Below are positions 9,910 to 19,708 of a DNA stretch of 64,000 nt, one piece after another. Where the stretch lies: contig JAIWNF010000018.1 in the NCBI GenBank assembly GCA_025093555.1, forward strand, positions 248,001-312,000, written 5' to 3'. The DNA is from Circinella umbellata. Taxonomy: Eukaryota; Mucoromycota; Mucoromycetes; Mucorales; Lichtheimiaceae. The notes under the pieces are model-generated. The model had not been told where the DNA came from and searched no databases. It worked only from the letters and a program-made list of their open reading frames with translations. A program made the position numbers and the translations under genes. How positions within the stretch are numbered: the first letter of the stretch is position 1; every line of letters starts with the position of its first letter.

Positions 9910-12069
9910 TCATTTTCCTGCATCTGCTTCTGCAATCCAACCACTCATTGCCGTGTACAAATCTTTGTGTACTTGTTTAATAGCATCCGACACGTAATCA
10001 GCTACAGTGTAATCCTATTGAGAAAGAGAGAGGGAGATAGAAACATATAAGTATTTTTGTTCTTATTATGACATTTAATGTACTTATACATAACATGAAC
10101 AGCAATCCTTTTTCTATTATGTATATATGTTACCCAACAATGAATTGCTTCAGGCAATACGGCATATCGTGCATCATTAGTTCCTGGTTCAGGAGCCGAA
10201 TCACTTTGTACGCTCAATGTTCTCCAAGGATCATATTCACCATCAATATAGAAAGTTCGATTCAACTTGATATTCCATCCTTGATATTCTTCATTAACCT
10301 TTTGCCACGCTGGTTCCGCGGGTACGTTTTCTTCACCAAATAATAATGGACATTGTCGCTGATACCATTCAGTATCTAATTTTCGTGATACAATGGAAGT
10401 GGGGTTCGATTCTGGTGCACCTGTTTGCCAATAAGCATATTCAGTACACACTTGCCATACCCAAGGTCGAGAAGCTGATGTGAGATCAGTATACATTGGT
10501 GCATCGGGATCATGTGAATTTAAACAGTCATTGGCTGGGTATCCGCCACACATCTGTTCAGTAAGACTGGCGATATAACCTGCGTAAGCTTCGACATATC
10601 CATCCAAATCACTCTTTCCATTAAAAATAGTACAAAATTGTTCTTCAAATGGATTGGTTATGGGATTGCTACCTTGCCACATGCCGAGAGGATACATAAG
10701 TACTATTTATACCCATCGATGGTTGAGACAATAAAAAGTTAATATTGAATAATACAAGATGAGAGAGAGAAAGAAAAAAAAAAACAAGTAAAGACTTACA
10801 ATTTGCGAAATCATCATCATATTCTAAGCCTTCGACACCGAATTTTGCTTTAAGGCTTTGTTTTTGTGCTTCATCTGAACCGAATAGTATATCATCAACA
10901 TAGGCAATAACTTGTTCGATGGCTTGAATACATGGTTTTGAACCATATTTCTGAATAGGATAAAAATAATCATAGAAGTCATATTTCATTTGTACTGGGG
11001 CTGATGATGGAACTGCTGCAAACACAATTTCAGGGTAACGATAACGCATCCATGCAGCAAGATTTCCACTATATGAACCACCATAAACAATCCATTTGGT
11101 TTCAGGTGCTGGAGGTAATTCTATACCTGACAACTATTACCATAAAAAACCAATTCAAATTAATTCAATTTATTTTATTTTATTTTATTTTATTTTTATT
11201 TTCATTTTTATTTTTTTACCTTCACGTTTTTAATAATATTTGCCATATCTGCCAATGCGGTTTCTGTATTAAGGGTGAGTAAATTTTGAGCAGAATAATC
11301 CTATAATTTTACATACATTCATAAATATCAGTAGGTTATGGGACACGATAATTTCGGAGGTTGTGAGCTGTAATTCTACTTATTAACTATCATGCGAATT
11401 ATAAACACGTACGTTTCCGAGTTGGGATTCACCATAACATCTATGCTCCATTATAATAACAGCACCTTGAAGATTTTCTGCTAATAAAGCCATCGAAGAG
11501 TTCGTTACAAATCTTGCTGCTGGAGTTGCATCTGCTTCACCAGCATTAGTTACTACAATATATATATATAAACATCCAAAGTAAGTTAGCTTTTCAAGTT
11601 TCATATAAGCAAAGATCGCTGTCATTCTGGTGAAACGAAAAAAAAAATTAACATACAAATCACCGGACCACCAGCCTGGTACCAATCGGTATTTGCCCAA
11701 TAACGATGTTTGAAGGTTCCTGCCGATGTATCTGAATGATCCACTGGTTGATCAAAATAAAATGGACCATATTTGTCAGCTAAAGGATAGGCTTTTGGAG
11801 CTCCATGTTTTTATTTTTTCTATATAGCCTGTTCATAATTAAAAATACAATGGTAGATTTTATGCGTGAAAAATATCAAAAAGAGTTAGAATTTGAATAG
11901 AATTTCAAGATAAGATTGTTTTGAAATTAGTAAGAAATACACATAAATTTGAATATTATACTAGTATTCTTGTTAACACATACTCATCAAGATGCCAGCT
12001 AACTCCCATAGAAGCGTGGGATACACGTAAAATGGCCACGAAAAGTAGAAGACAAAAGAAGGAACGCAT
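9910..12069 (-). pseudogene. Secreted S28 serine peptidase, copy A (frameshifted)
   Basis: Same seven-exon structure as copy B, read on the minus strand: exons 11,984-12,069, 11,657-11,828, 11,413-11,552, 11,220-11,300, 10,800-11,133, 10,134-10,702, 9,910-10,014. The Ser/Asp/His residues (GGSYSG, DPW, H before C-W) and the signal peptide are present. Exon 2 has five T at about 11,808-11,812 where copy B has six. This shifts the frame before the DKYGPFYFDQP block, so a normally spliced product would be truncated. The rest of the coding sequence is identical or nearly so to copy B, so the lesion is very recent or is a homopolymer sequencing error. Confidence 0.8.
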
Positions 12070-13885
12070 TCTTTCTTCGGTGTATAAAGTAACAAGAGAA
12101 AGAAAGTACTGTACAAAGAGAGAAGAAAAACCGAAACAGCAAAAAAATGGTGCTTTTATATTTTTTGAAAAAAAAATACGTATCTTGTACAGTATATGAA
12201 TTTTACTGGCAGCCGTCTACAATAGTAACACACGGATAAAAAGCGTTAATAAACTTTTTATTTTGTATCTAGTACCATTCAAATCAAACTCTTAACATCA
12301 ACCACAATCAAAGTGATCATTTTGATTCTGTTTATTATATGTATGAATAAAATATATTTACTATAAGTTTACCTCATATAAAATACAGAGTGTAAAAAAA
12401 TTGTATATAAAACCTTACGTAAACATCTGGTAACAATGAATTATTTAGCTGTTTTAAAATTGATTACCCCTATTCTATCTTGCTTCTATCTAAACAAAAA
12501 CTGTAATTTCTTTAACAGACTTGATGTTGTTTGAACATTTTCACTTATCATTTAAAGAACACAATTAAAGTATTCAAACAACAATAGCAAAAAAACGTAT
12601 GTATTAGTGGTTTCTCTATACAAATATTTAATAATAATGATATTGTGTCAGGCCACTTTTTTGCATTTCAATCTATAGTGAACTCAAGCGAGGGTTTACA
12701 TTGCTATTAAAAAGCATTCCTACCGCTATTAGTTAAATGAAATATATTATTACTCATATCTTTAGAATTATTTTCCTTTTTTGAATAACTAGATCAATAT
12801 TCATATTGTTATTATCCACATATGGAATGTTCATCTTCATTTGATAGCTCTCAAAATTTCTACAAATCTATTTGAAAAGCACATAATTAAAAAACGTTCG
12901 ATCAATGAGATGCAGAGGTACAAAGCATTTATAAACATCAACATAATTAAGTAATTAATTCCAAGTATATATGTATATTATTAACTATTTATTAGTGTAA
13001 ATACTCTCACAATGAAATGAGTTATTTTTATTTAATCTGTTAAAGCGAGTACAGAGTCTTTGTTGGACATCTTTGCTCGAGACAGATCAAATTGGGGACA
13101 GAGTAGAGACAATCTATATGAATAACTGAGAAGAGTTAGGTAACATTTTCTATATATATATTTATAGTGAGTAGAACATTTATGGTTAGAGACGTGTTTG
13201 ATTTAGATACCAGCAGGTGAGACAAGCTATCACAATGCGTAACGTTGCATCAAATAAAGTAAATAAAGACTTATATTAAAACTTTTACAGAGCCAAACGT
13301 GGGAGCTTCGAGAACCAAATGCTAATATGTTTTAACAACTTGAGCCATGAAGACCCCGTCCCATGAATACTTTACAATCTTTTACGTAAAGTACAATTTT
13401 TGGATTTACCAAAATACTTTTTTTTTATTGATGTCGAAATTAGATCTAATAAAAAACACAAATGGCACCAACAAAAAAAAAAGAAGCTTGGTTTATTTCA
13501 TAACTATTGTTGTGCAAAACGAAAATCAATTATTCATTTACTATATTCAGATTAAATTTCCATTTAACATTACCATGTCTGCTATCACGACTTTTGCTAC
13601 CTTTGCTTTTAAGATTCCGATTGGGACTTACGAGTAAGCAATAATAATAGTAGAAACAACAACACTAAAAAAGCATACAAAACAATTTTTATTATGTCAC
13701 CACTCTTTTATTATTGCAAGTGTGGTCGTTTTTGGTTTTGTTGTTCAAAAAAATAATTGGTTTCAAAGTAGAGACTAGATCTAGTCTCTGAATTTTTTAC
13801 CATCTGCCATCAACCACTTTCAAATTGTTATATATTATATTGACACAGTATATCCTAGAGCTTATAACTTAGAATATACAATTTT

Positions 13886-14347
13886 CATAACCTAAAGAAA
13901 TATTTTTTGTACAATTTTAATAATGCTTGGTCAATTATTTGACTGTATGTGTTCATTATCAGTTAGCCAGATTGTTAATTAAACACTCGAAATGTATACG
14001 TTTAAAATTTGATGATTTTTTATTATGTTTTCTATAATCCAGCGTCTGTTAAGACATATCGATTGAGACGGCTCAAAAAAGTAAAAATGTATATAAAAAA
14101 CCCTGTTGGGGACAGGGAAAAGGCTTTAGGGAATAGAGACAATCGTAAACACTGGTATACATGGGATTCAACTAATGTTCATTGTGGAGGGGGGGTAGTC
14201 CAAAAATTTCTAAAATAAGGTTAAGGTGAAAAAAGCAATAAAAGACTAGGAAGGGAGGAAAATAAAGAGATATAAATTTGTGATGAGAGAATTATATAAA
14301 CTAGGGAATAAAAGTAGAAGAGTTAAGATGAAGGAAGATTTAATTCT
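13886..14347. other. Unique spacer beyond duplication end
   Basis: Homology to the second direct copy stops near 13,885. The stretch up to the LINE fragment contains no recognisable gene. The 3' end of the LINE fragment probably lies somewhere in 14,220-14,347, but I could not fix its boundary. It does not carry the tail shared by units A-D. Confidence 0.5.
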
Positions 14348-15201
14348 TTAGCCAGGTTGTTCTTCTGAAGGGGGATCAATCCATTTGATGAATGCAACAC
14401 CAGGGTTAAGATCATAGTATTGCTGTTGGTTGCTGCTAGGATGTTGGTGTGCATCAATCTCAGCCAGTATCATGCACAGCGTGGGCCATATATTCTTCCA
14501 AAATTCAATTTTCTTTTTCGATATTGGTTTGGTAGTAGGCTGAACAAATAGGATATTGGATCAGCAGTTTTGTTGTATTCGATTTGTAAGCGGTTATGGA
14601 TGTGCAGACAATGGATCGCGTGATTTTTATGGAAGTTCGGAAAGCCACAAGTTTTACATGGTTTGGGTTTACCACCAGGAAGCCAACCGAGTCGCCATCT
14701 TAAACATCGACTCCTTTCTTTTCGAGCCATTGGGATCCAAAGAATTGGGTCAATTACAAGCTTCGTTCTGCATGTTATTAAATTAGTTACACCTGTTGTT
14801 GCATTCAACTTTTTTTCTAACTCGTTCATTAAAAACAGGCGTTTTGTTGCTTTGAACATGGATTCAGTTGTATCCTCTTTTGGGTCAGGTAATTGTTGCC
14901 ATTATTGAGATTTTTTGAGTTGTTGCCACCGTGATTTCGAATGTTGGTCGATGTGTGGTATCATTAGTGATAAGAGAGAATCATCAGGTAGGTAGTTTAT
15001 GTTGAGAAGAAATTTGGTTTGAAGAATGGATGTTCTTTCTTTCATTGATGGGAATTTATGCATATGACACATTACAGTTGTGGATGAGTGTGAATGAGCT
15101 CCATAAATATGGCGGATGCAATTATTCTGAACTAATTCTAAGGCGTGTTGCTGTTTTTTATTTGGTGTGATGATTGCCAATCCATATTCTAATTTTGGTC
15201 G
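14348..15201 (-). pseudogene. Second LINE family: ORF2 C-terminal fragment, frameshifted
   Basis: On the minus strand it reads IRPKLEYGLAIITP, HALELVQNNCIRHIYG, a DPILWIPMARKERSRCLRW block and PCKTCGF...H...HCLHIH. These match, block for block, the ORF2 C-terminus of unit C (IDPILWLPM, CPNCH...H..SCHRVH). Stops and frame changes occur near 14,895 and 14,500. After the second shift the normal C-terminus (EFWKNIWPTLCMILAEID to IKWIDPP) continues to a TAA at 14,348-14,350. Sequence divergence from units A-D marks it as a separate family. It is the landing site of the Tc1-like transposon at 15,202. Confidence 0.75.
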
Positions 15202-15238
15202 TATGAGTGCATTTCACCAATAACCGCTAAAAAATAAA

Positions 15239-15393
15239 AATTCAAGTGTCGAAATAAATTCTAACAGAATTGGTTGAGACACTCAAATAAAAAATATGAA
15301 ATATGATTTGCTTTATCTTCCTTTTATTTAATGTCAGTGAAAAAATAATAAGTATAAAAATGAGTTCTAATGCTATAATATAATAATTGATCT
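15239..15393 (+). repeat. DIRS left inverted terminal repeat
   Basis: The part from AAATAAAAAATATGAAATAT to GCTATAATATAATAATTGAT is the inverted complement of 19,491-19,603. The outer 45 bases (15,239-15,283) are unique to this end and are matched instead by the internal complementary region at about 19,366-19,411. Confidence 0.85.
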
Positions 15394-15422
15394 TCTTTTT
15401 CGCTCGGTCAGCACCGCAAAAT

Positions 15423-16361
15423 ATGGACTCCAATTCAATCACTCAAAACGAACAACTTATTGCTATGCAACAAAGACTACTTCAATTAGAACAGATAGTA
15501 GCACAATCAAGCGCTCAACCTTCCGCAGAGCCCCTGTCATCCCCTAATGTTAATATGGAGGATGATGAAGAAGAGACCATGTCATCTCTACACTCATTAC
15601 CAGTGCGACCTTCCTACTCTTGGTCCCCGTCACCTTTTTTGACTGAAATTCATTCCTTAGACTCTTCATTGTTCCCAAATACAATGCTCACCGATGATGA
15701 GCGTCGCAAGACCATTGATCAATACCCAAATATTGGCAACCTTCAATATCAACCACCGGATACAATCCCTACTGCCGCTCGTAAAATGAATAAATATCAA
15801 GCTAAACAAGATATGTCTCTTAAACGTTTACAATATTTACTCTCTGGGGTATTCCGACCTTTGGATGTCCTAGGTCTAGAAATTAGTCAAGATGTCAACA
15901 ATGTCAATATTCAACGCTATTTGCATATGCTCAAGGATTGCAGAGAGCTATTACTAAATGTCTCTGCACAAATAAATGATATGCGTAACACTCTTGCTTT
16001 CCAAGCTATCAACCCATCTTTTTCCTCCTCTTCTACTCAGGGGAAAAATTTTACAATGGCTCCAGCTGATTTTCAAGTGGCTTTAATACAACAAACCAAT
16101 GCCTCGCAAGCTGTCAAAACAGCTAGCAGTCTTCGTAATAAAAAACGTACCTTTAATCAAACTCAACCTCTTCAACCGCAGCAGTTTTTTCGATCAGGTC
16201 CGTCCTCTCAGCAGGGCGGTTACATCAACAACAACAACAACACCAAGACCAACAACAACAGCACCAACACCTCTTGGCACAACAACACTCAGCATCGCAA
16301 CATCAACGGCAACAACAAAGGAAAAGCGACCAACAACCCTTTTCGAAACCACCAACAATAA
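15423..16361 (+). CDS. DIRS Gag-like protein (ORF1)
   Basis: About 312 residues from the first ATG after the terminal repeat (MDSNSITQNEQLIAMQQ). A heptad-rich N-terminus (residues about 10-30) suggests oligomerisation, followed by an acidic, Ser-rich segment. The C-terminal 60 residues are Asn/Gln/Ser-rich low complexity. By position in DIRS elements it corresponds to the structural (Gag-like) ORF. No zinc knuckle is visible. Its end overlaps the start of the RT frame by about 90 bases in another frame. Confidence 0.7.
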   Translation: MDSNSITQNEQLIAMQQRLLQLEQIVAQSSAQPSAEPLSSPNVNMEDDEEETMSSLHSLPVRPSYSWSPSPFLTEIHSLDSSLFPNTMLTDDERRKTIDQYPNIGNLQYQPPDTIPTAARKMNKYQAKQDMSLKRLQYLLSGVFRPLDVLGLEISQDVNNVNIQRYLHMLKDCRELLLNVSAQINDMRNTLAFQAINPSFSSSSTQGKNFTMAPADFQVALIQQTNASQAVKTASSLRNKKRTFNQTQPLQPQQFFRSGPSSQQGGYINNNNNTKTNNNSTNTSWHNNTQHRNINGNNKGKATNNPFRNHQQ

Positions 16362-18280
16362 ATTCGCCCTTACTCGTCGGGGGGCGTCTCACTCAGCACT
16401 ATTCTCAGTGGATCACTCTTTCAATCGACGAATGGCTTCTCAAAACCATTCATTTCGGTTTCAAAATTCCCTTCGTTTCACTACCTCCACTCCGCATGCT
16501 CCCTCAACCAACCATTCCGTACAATCACCAACAAGACCAACTTTTGGATCAAGAAATTTCACTTTTATTAGCCAAAGGCGCAATCGAAGAAATTATTCCA
16601 ACAACGCCAGGGTTTTACAGCAGCATGTTTGTAATCCCGAAGAAAAACGGTGGCTCTCGTCCTGTTTTCAATCTCAAAAAACTCAACAATTATATTCAGG
16701 CACCACACTTCAAGATGGAAACTTTACAAGAAGTTACCAAACAAATCAAACGAAACAATTATCTCACATCCATCGACCTGTCAGATGCATTCCTTCATAT
16801 TCCCGTTCATCAAGACTCTCGTCCTTATCTCCGTTTGAACTGGAAAGGCAAAACATACCAGTTTTGCACCACTCCCTTTGGCCTGTCATTGGTCCCTTGG
16901 TTATTCACCAAGCTCACGAAACCAATCCTCGAATGGGCTCGCTTACAAGGAATTCGTCTCAGTGCATATCTCGACGATTGGATCATCATCGCGGACTCCA
17001 AAGCCCAAGCTACTCAGCATACTCAGTTAGTTGTCACGAAACTCGAGTCATTAGGGTGGATCATCAATCATGCCAAGTCAATTCTCAAACCGCAACAATC
17101 GCTCGAGCACCTCGGCTTCTTATTGGATACAACAAAAATGACAGCCCAACTACCAGGGAAAAAATTACGAGACTTACGCCGCAGTATACAACAAATCCTC
17201 AAGAAACCAATTCAATCACCACGTACAATTCACAGCCTTACTATGAGAATCCAATCAGCAACTTTTGCATTGATACTGGCTCGATTATACACACAACACC
17301 TTCTGCGGATGAAAAATCAGATGGTACGATCATCAGCAGATTGGGACAAACTACAGCAGCTACCAGTAGAATGTATTCAGGAACTTATATGGTGGAAAAA
17401 CAATCTCATTCATTGGAACGGCAAAAGTATTCTACCACAAACACCTCAACAGACCGTTTACGTAGATGCCAGCAACAGTGGATGGGGTTGCCACTTACCT
17501 CTTCCCAACAACAAGCAACAAACAGCCTTCGGCCATTGGTCTCACCAAGAATCCCAAATGTCTATCAATTGGCGCGAACTCAAGGCTGCTTTTCTCGCTC
17601 TGAAGACATTCCCTCATCTCAAGAATATGCGCGTTCTTATTCGTACAGACAATACGACCTCAATGGCATATATGAACAAACAAGGTGGCACCCGATCCCT
17701 TCCTTTAATGGAATTAGCAACTCAATTATGGAAATGGTGCCTCAAACGAGGGATTACTATTCAATCTACTCATATTTCTGGAGTCAACAACACGATCGCC
17801 GACTTCGAATCTCGTCGCCCATATCGGAAAAACAATTGGATGATTGCTCGCTCGACCTTTGCAGCTCTTCAACGCCATCTAGGCCCAAACGACGTCGATC
17901 TCTTTGCCGACAGGATAACGAAACAATTACCAAGATACGTGTCCTGGCTTCCAGACCCGGGGAACTTATTCACCGACGCATTCACTATCCCTTGGACTCA
18001 ATTTCACCACCCATATCTCAACCCACCTTGGAACCTTATCAGCCGCTGCCTGCAGAAGATCATTCAAGAGAATCTATCACAGGTCACAATGATCACGCCT
18101 TGGTGGCCCACCGCGCTTTGGTTCCCTACAATTCAAGCACTGAGCATCCGTTCACCTCTCATGCTCGAACCGTCAACAATTGTCCTACCATCACCAACAG
18201 CAATCTGGCCTATGACCAACAGTACTTGGAAACTCGCCGTTTGGAGCTTATCCGTTCAAAATATCAGCAATCAGATTTAA
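16274..18280 (+). CDS. DIRS reverse transcriptase / RNase H / methylase-like polyprotein
   Basis: A 668-codon frame with no stops. RT motifs in order: KNGGSRPVFNLKKLN (about residue 124), LTSIDLSDAFLHIPV (about 163), FCTTPFGLSLVPW and YLDDWIII with the catalytic Asp pair (about 234-241). RNase H follows: VYVDASNSGWG, NWRELKAA, RTDNTTSMAYMN. Then comes DVDLFADR...YVSWLPDP and NPPW near the C-terminus, the region described as a DNA adenine-methylase-like domain in DIRS elements. The true start is uncertain because the Gln/Asn-rich beginning overlaps ORF1, and translation may use reinitiation or a frameshift. It makes and extends element cDNA. Confidence 0.85.
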   Translation: MAQQHSASQHQRQQQRKSDQQPFSKPPTINSPLLVGGRLTQHYSQWITLSIDEWLLKTIHFGFKIPFVSLPPLRMLPQPTIPYNHQQDQLLDQEISLLLAKGAIEEIIPTTPGFYSSMFVIPKKNGGSRPVFNLKKLNNYIQAPHFKMETLQEVTKQIKRNNYLTSIDLSDAFLHIPVHQDSRPYLRLNWKGKTYQFCTTPFGLSLVPWLFTKLTKPILEWARLQGIRLSAYLDDWIIIADSKAQATQHTQLVVTKLESLGWIINHAKSILKPQQSLEHLGFLLDTTKMTAQLPGKKLRDLRRSIQQILKKPIQSPRTIHSLTMRIQSATFALILARLYTQHLLRMKNQMVRSSADWDKLQQLPVECIQELIWWKNNLIHWNGKSILPQTPQQTVYVDASNSGWGCHLPLPNNKQQTAFGHWSHQESQMSINWRELKAAFLALKTFPHLKNMRVLIRTDNTTSMAYMNKQGGTRSLPLMELATQLWKWCLKRGITIQSTHISGVNNTIADFESRRPYRKNNWMIARSTFAALQRHLGPNDVDLFADRITKQLPRYVSWLPDPGNLFTDAFTIPWTQFHHPYLNPPWNLISRCLQKIIQENLSQVTMITPWWPTALWFPTIQALSIRSPLMLEPSTIVLPSPTAIWPMTNSTWKLAVWSLSVQNISNQI

Positions 18281-19269
18281 ATGAAAATGCTCAATTGATT
18301 TTTATTAACCATCGGCTACAAGATAATTCCACTAATAAATCATACAAACCAGGACAACTTTTATTTATTAAATGGTGCATTGAACAACAAATTTCACCAC
18401 AATTTTTTACTCCAGCTCACCTTATCAATTTTTTGAGTGATATGTATATCACTCACTCTTATGCGATTTCGACCTTACAACTTATGCGCTCAGCAGTAAC
18501 AAATTTACATCACAACCCAAGCCTCTTACACGAAGATGATCGCCTTAATTCATTTATTACTACCCTTCTTCGACAAGCACCACCTATTCGTTTACATCGA
18601 TCAACTATCAATCTTCAACCTACTATTGACTATTTACGATCTTTAGATAGTCGTACTATTACTCTCGCCATATTACAAAGCAAGCTTGCCTTTCTTCTTG
18701 GTGTTACTTGTTTTCTTCGACCCTCTGACTTACAACGTATACCACTTGCTTCTGTTTCCGTCTCTGATTCTTCTATTCTTTCTTTTGAAGTTCACTCTCC
18801 TAAGGAAAAACGTAAACGACGTCAAATCATCAAGTCATTCCAAGTCAAGGCTCATACTATTCCTAGTCTCTGTCCGATACATACCTTCCATTTCTTTCGC
18901 GCAAGACGTCCCATTTGTCAAGCTACTACTTTGTTCGTCAACTCTTTACAACCGGACAAAGTAATTAGTACTCGAACAATCCACTCTTGGATTAAAAAAC
19001 TTATCAAACGGTCTACTGATGAAAAACGTGTTTCTTTACGTTCCATTGCCTCTTCATTAGCTCTTCAATCGGGTATTCCCAAAGAAGACATTGTTACTAT
19101 GGGCAACTGGTCCTCCTCATCTACTTTTGAGAATCATTACCGTCGGGAACATTTATCTACCTTTGATTTTACCAATACTCTAATCACCAGCGGCGACCTT
19201 CTCGACGATGATTCCAATGACGAAGAGGTTTTCTATGATGCAACCGATCATACTATGGTTTCTGATTAA
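18181..19269 (+). CDS. DIRS tyrosine recombinase (integrase)
   Basis: The recombinase domain occupies the last 360 codons of a frame that stays open upstream to 16,099 on top of the RT gene. No obvious initiator lies near 18,181, so the start is unknown. An N-terminal SAM-like core-binding part (QLLFIKWCIEQQISP) is followed by the catalytic part: Arg in CFLRPSDLQ, the second Arg in SLRSIASSLA, and Tyr in STFENHYRRE near 19,141. The His usual in box II (HxxR) is not seen; Val occupies that place. It would join the circular cDNA to the genome in place of a DDE integrase. Confidence 0.8.
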   Translation, partial: CPTITNSNLAYDQQYLETRRLELIRSKYQQSDLNENAQLIFINHRLQDNSTNKSYKPGQLLFIKWCIEQQISPQFFTPAHLINFLSDMYITHSYAISTLQLMRSAVTNLHHNPSLLHEDDRLNSFITTLLRQAPPIRLHRSTINLQPTIDYLRSLDSRTITLAILQSKLAFLLGVTCFLRPSDLQRIPLASVSVSDSSILSFEVHSPKEKRKRRQIIKSFQVKAHTIPSLCPIHTFHFFRARRPICQATTLFVNSLQPDKVISTRTIHSWIKKLIKRSTDEKRVSLRSIASSLALQSGIPKEDIVTMGNWSSSSTFENHYRREHLSTFDFTNTLITSGDLLDDDSNDEEVFYDATDHTMVSD

Positions 19270-19341
19270 AAAAAAAAAAAAAAAAAAAAAAACATTATCT
19301 TTCATATTTCAAAATTACTTGTATTTTATTCTCTGGATTAG

Positions 19342-19452
19342 CAAATCATATTTCATATTTTTTATTTGAGTGTCTCAACCAATTCTGTTAGAATTTATTT
19401 CGACACTTGAATTGTATAGTTAGACATGAAAATAAAAAATATGAAATATGAT
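19342..19452 (+). repeat. DIRS internal complementary region
   Basis: 19,342-19,411 complements the left outer tip (GAGTGTCTCAACCAATTCTG through CACTTGAATT). The adjoining 19,408-19,452 complements the right outer tip (TGTATAGTTAGACATG then AAAATAAAAAATATGAAATA). The two tips are thus joined head to head, the hallmark of the DIRS circularisation template. Confidence 0.85.
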
Positions 19453-19490
19453 TTCCCCACCCTACCCTTCCCTTTTCTGACCTCGCTTAG

Positions 19491-19619
19491 AGATCAATTA
19501 TTATATTATAGCATTAGAACTCATTTTTATACTTATTATTTTTTCGCTGACATTAAATAAAAAGAAGATAAAGCAAATCATATTTCATATTTTTTATTTT
19601 CATGTCTAACTATACAATT
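19491..19619 (+). repeat. DIRS right inverted terminal repeat
   Basis: Starts GATCAATTATTATATTATAG and is complementary to the left repeat up to about 19,603. The last 16-20 bases (CATGTCTAACTATACAATT) form the right-specific tip. One internal mismatch to the left repeat (CGCTGACATT versus CACTGACATT) is visible. Confidence 0.85.
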
Positions 19620-19708
19620 GTTTCAATTTTGTCTTTTTAAATACCGCTTATATATGGTAAGCAAAATGTTTATTGTGTAACTTTAAGAGTGACAGAAGTA
19701 AGAATGAT

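Larger units (their letters stand above)
1771..13885. repeat. Direct duplication, copy 1 (S28 peptidase A segment, interrupted by 2,540-9,305)
   Basis: 1,771-2,539 plus 9,306-13,885 match 22,281-27,629 almost base for base. Differences are mostly homopolymer-length changes and scattered substitutions. The match ends near 13,885/27,629, just after a shared CTTATAACTTAGAA. The only large difference is the transposon stack at 2,540-9,305, which is absent from copy 2. The non-coding part 12,070-13,885 holds no gene I can recognise. A short frame at 13,575-13,637, identical in copy 2, ends in a possible GTAAGC donor and might be a stranded first exon. Confidence 0.9.
15239..19619 (+). mobile_element. 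DIRS-type tyrosine-recombinase retrotransposon
   Basis: This is a complete-looking element with three uninterrupted frames (Gag-like, RT/RNase H with a methylase-like end, tyrosine recombinase), inverted terminal repeats and an internal complementary region. The left tip begins AATTCAAGTGTCGAAA and the right tip ends CTAACTATACAATT. The junction of the two complementary tips is reproduced internally at about 19,342-19,452. This is the arrangement that lets DIRS-1-type elements make a circular intermediate. No target duplication is seen, as usual for the group. Intact frames suggest recent activity. Confidence 0.88.

Noticed and set aside
16099..18180. N-terminal two-thirds of a 1,056-codon frame in the DIRS element
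   Set aside because: It overlaps the well-supported RT/RNase H gene in another frame, is low-complexity Ser/Thr/Gln/Arg, and has no domain. Only its C-terminal recombinase part is real.
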